Positions 1-64,000 of a stretch of 64,000 bases of DNA are shown piece by piece. The position numbers and the translations under genes are program-made. The first letter of the stretch is position 1. Every line of letters begins with the position of its first letter. The notes under the pieces were generated by a model. That model was not told where the DNA came from, did not search any database, and saw only the letters and a list, made by a program, of their open reading frames with translations. Source of the DNA: Eleginops maclovinus (lineage: Eukaryota > Chordata > Actinopteri > Perciformes > Eleginopidae); NCBI RefSeq assembly GCF_036324505.1, contig NC_086356.1, forward strand, positions 11,832,244 to 11,896,243, read 5' to 3'.

Positions 1-358
1 AGATGACAGGGCTCTTGAAACGGTATTGCAGATTCTTCACAGTGGTAGTGTTACTACAGTGTTTTGTGCAAACTTTAATGGAGGGACAATACCTAAAAAA
101 GCTGCAAAGCATCTTCGGGAATTAAGGACACAGTTGAAATTTCACATTGAGTGCGACAGCCTCTTTCCACAGAAAAGATTAAAAATAGAACACAAATGTT
201 TGAAGGGTTGCCATGCTGGCATTTTGTATTGTTGGTAATAGACCCAGGATGTAGACACTATATGTGAAATTCCTTACATGAGAGTTGTGGATCGCAGAAC
301 TTTGTGAAGTGCGTCTGTCAGAGCTGTGAGGTGGACACAAACTATCGTACAAACTTAC
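1..358 (-). other. start of pappa intron 19, truncated by window edge
   Basis: No reading frame here resembles the missing PAPP-A C-terminus (third Notch repeat with CDAINN-like and DGGDCC-like motifs), so the remaining exons lie further left. The first 6 bases of the intron, read on the minus strand, are a strong donor. Nothing else is recognised. Confidence 0.6.
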
Positions 359-58265
<57,907 letters not shown>

Positions 58266-61200
58266 TTTTCGGGAGAGGAAATAGCAAAAAAATATTTAAA
58301 ATAAAAGGGGAAAAAAAATAAAAGAAACAACGGAATACTACAAAAAATGTATGTCCAAAATGTTCTCCTCTTTGGAATCCTCTCGAGTTTTTCCTTTTCT
58401 CTTTTTTTTTTAAAGCCGTAGAATGTCAAACCGTAGAAACTGTCTAAATAAACCCATAAAGCTATGCTGTTTTTCCCTCTTTATAATGCTAAGCCACGAC
58501 CCCCTCTCTTAAGCAAAACTACTCTGGAGACATTCGGGGGACACAGGAATATTTGATTCATGTATGTGTTCCACGGTGCCTTTTCAATGGGTCCCATTTA
58601 GCCAAAGGGATGACTAATAAGTAATCAATCAAGAGGGGGGTCCGGCCGATGCCCCCCTCATCCCCTTTTGACGGTAGGAGTTACTCGCAGAAATCCACAG
58701 TTGTCCGCCAAGCTCTTGTCACACCTTTTTGTTGTTTCCTTATCCTACCCGTAAAACAGCATAAGAAATAGCACATATTACATTCCAAAGAAAAGTGACA
58801 ACAAACCGACCTCTCATATTTATTACAGAAAACAAGAGGTAAATTGTGATCAAAAATGCAATCCAAACTTCCCTTGCCTGTATGCCTGTACAAAAGTTGA
58901 AATGCACTATAATATCTGGTAAGGCGAATGAGAGAAAGAGGGGCAGAGAGCTGCAGAAGTAAGCATCGCGGTCCTCATTGATTGCCTGGAGCAGATACAC
59001 TTGGAGCAGTCGGAGCTCGCCGTCCGCTTTAGAGGCAGATTCTCTCTAAGTCTGTTTAAGAACAACTCATGTTTCAAATGTTCCGGGGCTGTGTTTTTTT
59101 TCAAAGTGGGAAGTCACACAGGTAGGCAACTCTCACTGACGGCAATTCTCTTCATGCCACATAGGGATACGATGGTGTTTACGGAGTTTGAAAGGCGTAT
59201 ATGTATCCCTCTAGCGGTTACAATTTAAACAATCCAACACTTCCACAACACATGGACCATAACTAAGCAGTCTGAAAACATGAAGGAATTATTCCAACCC
59301 CCACTTTGTTGATCTTTGATGAAATCCCCCCTGAAACCCATTTCCTTTTGAAAGTCATAGACTATGGCACTGCAATTCCTGAATATATATATCAAAGTTA
59401 AGCAGATGACTATTCCTTAATGTAAATGTTTGAATCGATTTTGGAACTAAATTTTAAAAAATGTCAAATATGATTTAGGGATCAAGCTTTTATTTTGTAA
59501 TGCTCATAAAAACTATGTTTGCTTTTGTATTTGTAATTGATAAAGCTCATTCTCCAGATTTAATTAAAAATGTTTTATGCAATATAAAAAACTACAAATA
59601 GGCAACTCACATACTCTTGGGGACATCCTCCAATTAAATTATTATACAAAGATAAACCTAACTGTCCCTCAAAGTCATTCTTCCCATTATTGCCTTTTTT
59701 AGAAACAAGTAAGCTGTAGATCACATAAATAATGGGAGAACATTGACAAAGCCAGAGCAGTTCTTGTCCTTTCTTTACTTCACTTAATTTAATGGATCCT
59801 AATGTCCTTTCTTCTTTCAATTTGAAAGCCACAGTTTTAATGTTTTTATGACAAAATGGCAATAACAGTGCACTTATGAGCATTTCCTTCCTGCGCAAGT
59901 TTGTTTTTTATTTGGACAACTCCTTAAACTCAAGTCTAAGTTGATGCCAGTTCATTATTAGCACACAAGGATTTTTGTCAAAAGGATATGAAAAAGAAAA
60001 AGAAAATGTGAAGGATTTCAGGTTGACTCACACATCCTAATGTTTACCGACCCGTCACTTTAGATGGATGTTAGTTTCAAACCACACTCTCGACTAAAGT
60101 TCGTAGGCCTTTGAGCACGGTGACAAACCCTTCGTAAGTCTCAGCTGCTGAATGAAATGAAAACAATCCTTTGGTCAATGTTACTGTTACTCTGAGGATA
60201 TTTTGACACAGAGAGGAGAGTGACTTTACCTTTAAATGGCTTTCCTTAGAGACAGTCAGCTGGAATGTCGGTGTTTCCTCTCGGTTCTCCCACAGTTGTT
60301 TGTTGTAAATGTGTGTTTAGACATACAAAACTTGCCCCCTACCATAAAGTGAAGAGAGAACAAACATTAAATATTTGCCTTCTTTTTCATATGGTGTTGC
60401 GACTTTGCACCACATATTTTCTTTTGTGTCTTGAGCAGGGGGGAAATCACATATTGAGAGGTGTTTGACCTTGAAAGTTGCTGTAAGCAGAGTTTCACGT
60501 AGACCACAAATGTAAATCTTGTCAAAGAAGACAATGAATTACTTTGTGTCCCAACCTTTCCATGACAGCTTGTCAACACACATTCTCCTGTTTGATGTGG
60601 TTGTGTAGCAGCACTTCCATCCCTTCAAAAGTTTCTTTTTTTTTGTTGGGTCCTTCTCTCAAAGACTGGCCTATATTCTTTTGGTCAGCAAAATAGTGCT
60701 AGGTCCCAGAATCCCTTTCATAAAACTTACTTCATAAAATAATTTAACTCTGAAATGAGATGGAAATACAAACCCAGATTGGTACAGAAGTCTCAGACAG
60801 TAGATTTCTCAAGTTCTATAATTACATTCTTCAATTTTTCACCTAAGATCAGAATGTCACTCTCGCTCCCTCTATAAAGGAACATGAGTGCTGAAGATAG
60901 AAAAGATGACCTAATGTGTTAAGTCAGCATCCTTTCAGGTTGGTACACTATGTTCAGACTCAAGGGCGGAGGGGACCCTGAAACATGTTCAAACAAAGGT
61001 CATTTGCATTCCCTCCTTTATGCAAGGAGATTGAGTTGAATTGTTTTAGTACAGCCTGGTACACACCACCCAACTCCTCAGGGCATGGACCAAAAAAAGC
61101 ATGGACAAAGTTCAAACTGTGTGCATCCCTGGCTCTAACTTTTGTTGCTAAAAGAGCATCATAATATCTCTTCTGCGTAAAGCAGGCTGATTCCCAGTTG

Positions 61201-64000
61201 TTCCTGGATTTGATGGTCCAGGAAGACAACATCCCATCTTAACCCAATGACCCGTGAAGGTTCATGTCACGTAGCCTCGGTGCAATTCTGCAAATCCCAC
61301 TGCAAATCTGAGTCAGTCAATAAAGCAGAATACACAGCATTGGTTACGAATGTCATGATGTTATAATCAGTGAGACGTCAACAGTGAACAAAACACAACT
61401 AGAGAAACACAAAACTTTGACAAATCAGACAGAAAACAGACAGCAGTAACTATCACAGTTTGTACAAGCTCCTAATGTAATAATGTTTTCTTTTACTCCA
61501 ATAGGAAAATACTATTCGAGTCACAACATCTGACTTTTTGGTCATGCAATCCTAATGTCCAAACACAAACATGTATCCTTATATGGAAAAAAGCTATTTG
61601 GTAGGGAGTGATCCCTCCAAAGTTTATTATAAATGTATGAACACAGTGTTGTAACAGTCAGTGACACTGTCAAGATTATTCACATTTAGAACCTTTTTTT
61701 AGGCTTTTTTTTTCACTCTCGACCCAGGGAGATTACATCTGTTCTTTCTAAAAGTAACAGCTTGGTGAGCACGTTCCGGGAACACGGAGCTCATGAAGTT
61801 GAGATTCAACAGTAGAACTAAGCAAAAGTGAATGTATGTGATTATGTTTCTTGTTTTGGATTCATACATGATGAACTATATTCACTTAGTCTAAATGCAT
61901 GTAGATCATAAGCATCCTTTGAACTGTATCTCCAGCTCCAAGGTAATGCAAATATTGCTTTCACTTCTGTTCAGAGAAAAGCGGTTGCAGTATTGTACAA
62001 TAATCCCTCTTCACCAGAGCTACTGTGGAGCAATGAGAGTCAAAAAGGAAAAAAACATTGTCCGATAATCCATTAATGTACCCAGCTTAATCTGTGACTG
62101 TTCTAAAGTGCAAACATAAATGCTTTTACCTCGTTATATTTTATGTGGATGATCTGGAGAGTAAAATGATAGTGTCAACAATGTTAACAAAAATAATAAA
62201 AACGAGGTTTATAGTAAAAAAAAATGGGGGGATTCTGAATAGGAAATGGAAAAGGAAAATAAAAAGCAAAACTGTAGTGACAATAGGATTCCATGATAGT
62301 GGCTAGGACCTTGTAAGGCGGTGGCTCTTTCTAAATATAATGCCGTTACAGAACACCCATTAAAGCCCTTAAGAGTATAATCCTGTGCTACCTACAAACT
62401 CATACCAGGTCGACTTTTCAGTGATTCCAGGAAAAGTGTCACGCAGGCAGTTTCCAGTTAACAAATAAACCCATTCCCAATGAAGGGTGCGTTAAGTGAG
62501 GCAGAGGTGTTGTTTGTTACTTTTAAACAGAATATCACAAAGATTAAAGAAAATATACATTTGCATAAATCGCTTTTAATCTTTTGTAATGCTTATGACA
62601 GCTGTCATTAATATGCGCTTAGCATCTGAGGGCAGCCAGTTCAGCTGGACAGTGGCATAATATAGATATGAAAATAAAGACTGCTATTGTGTAATGGCTT
62701 GATATTAGAGTACTGGTAGAAGAGAGTGGTCACATTACTGTCCGTTGTGATGCATGCAATCAATACAATGCCAAACTTGTTGGATGAATGGTCAATTATT
62801 CTATTTTATTCCATGTGAATTAGTAAAGTGAAGTGTTTAATTTATATGAATTCATAACAACAAATTGAATCATCTTAAGTTAGATAGTAGATCACACTTG
62901 ACAGGGAGAAGTTAACTCCAGCATGTGGTTTGTGTCCTACTTTTACATCTTTAATTCAATCATCTCTCTCGAGTGCATTCGTGTCACATTGCTATGACAT
63001 ATTACTTTTTTTCAATCCTTTCCCACTCATAACTTTACAGTCTGCCTGTTTGATGCTAAATAATTTATAAATGATAGTTTGCACAGAATTTCACTGTCAA
63101 AAGTCAACTCTTTATGAGAGCAAAAAGTGGTTTATGTTATTGCTGGCTGAGCATCAACGTTTTTTAACAACACATTTTGTAGATGCAAAAACATATTTCA
63201 ACAGACTTTGCATTTAGTTTCAGGCTGTCATACACGCTGCTGTACATATCGCCATCTCAAAAACGTACATGTGGTCTAAGCCAACTTTTGTAGCAAAGGC
63301 TACACTTTTAAAGGAACGTGCATACAATTTAAATTGCAATGTTCTCAAAACGTTCTGTCTAGCCTTGCTTTTTTGGTTCATTGTCTAGATGTTTGTTGTA
63401 GATGCTGTAACAACCCAAAAATGTGGATTTTTTTTTGTTGTCTTTATTGTGTTTCAGGTAAATTGTCGGGTTGGGTGACATAATGGCATGGTTCTTTACC
63501 ACCACAGTCAGGCAGGCGGTGAGGTGGAATGGATAGATTTATATTACAAACTTTGATGTTAATGCCTCAACTGGTGAAGCTCAATTTTGTTGCCTTAGAA
63601 ATTCTCTAGGGCTAGTATAAAGTAAATAAATGCTGTGGCAGAAAGTTGGTATGTCAAACCTAAAACTGAATGTTCCCCTTTAAGACTGCAATGCAGGACT
63701 GGCATTTTAAACTTATCGGATTTGGAGAGCCAAAGCAAAAAGAAAAGCGATACTCTTGTCAAACAATTGAGAAAAAGACCAAACAAAAGAGAGAGCGAGA
63801 GAGAGTGCAAATTCGGAAAAAATATATACGTAATTGTTTAAAATGAATACTTCCAGAGTTTAAACGTAATACTTCAGGAATACTGAACAGAACATCATTG
63901 TCTACATATGTAAATGTGCATGGGGAGTGTGTTCCTCATCATCTTCACATCCTGGATTTTAGCCACTGTTGTGAGCTGTGGTAAACAATAACCCATTATG
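58266..64000 (-). other. pappa 5' leader, promoter and upstream flank
   Basis: No second gene was found in this 5.7 kb on either strand; the open frames are short and of low coding quality. Near the gene there is an A-rich leader (58270-58320 on the minus strand is T-rich to the start), a direct repeat CCGTAGAA at about 58415-58440, and a G6/C6 hairpin at 58635-58657. The remainder is AT-rich single-copy-looking sequence. Confidence 0.5.
58480..58486 (-). promoter_or_regulatory. TATA-like box, candidate pappa core promoter
   Basis: The minus strand reads TTATAAA about 215 bp upstream of the start codon, in AT-rich sequence. A start site about 30 bp downstream would give a 5' leader of roughly 180-190 bases. 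This is inference from motif and position only; no initiator or CpG-island evidence supports it. Confidence 0.3.

Noticed and set aside
60960..61232. 90-codon open frame upstream of pappa
   Set aside because: No family resemblance, no splice context, and ordinary length for a chance frame in non-coding DNA.

Overview
The window is vertebrate genomic DNA, almost certainly from a teleost fish. It is AT-rich, has large introns with GT-AG borders, and carries many long (GT)n/(CA)n microsatellites and tRNA-derived SINEs of a kind common in ray-finned fish. It contains one recognisable gene, on the minus strand: pappa, encoding pappalysin-1 (PAPP-A), the secreted metzincin that cleaves IGF-binding proteins. 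Nineteen coding exons can be placed between 58265 (start codon) and 359. Every junction has a GT donor and an AG acceptor, and the phases chain without a break into 1551 codons. By comparison with human PAPP-A (about 1627 residues), roughly the last 80-90 residues (end of the last CCP module, third Lin-12/Notch repeat and stop codon) lie to the left of position 1.

Layout from the right (5' of the gene): 58266-64000 is the 5' leader, promoter and upstream flank, with no second gene. Exon 1 (57884-58265) carries the signal peptide, propeptide and start of the laminin-G-like domain. Exon 2 (51038-52142) holds the rest of that domain and two Lin-12/Notch repeats. Exons 3-6 (42009-43733) are clustered within 1.7 kb and encode the zinc-binding catalytic core, the Met-turn and a following fibronectin-III-like segment. 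Exon 7 (35771-36272), exons 8-9 (28714-29053), exon 10 (26171-26367), exon 11 (13977-14087) and exons 12-13 (12405-13099) encode the central region. Exons 14-19 (359-8977) encode the C-terminal CCP/sushi modules that tether the enzyme to cell surfaces.

The introns hold dinucleotide repeats, two tRNA-derived SINEs (one with a perfect 15-bp target-site duplication), a roughly 0.8-kb MITE-like element with long imperfect terminal inverted repeats, a second roughly 170-bp imperfect inverted repeat, and decayed LINE-like fragments. The two most interesting observations both concern the CCP region. First, two degenerate copies of the end of exon 14 lie in the intron just downstream of it. Second, exon 17 has two in-frame candidate donors 30 bp apart, one of which would add an unpaired cysteine.

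I found no evidence of a new multigene system. All alignments were made by eye, and comparisons with human PAPP-A rely on recalled family knowledge, not a database search.
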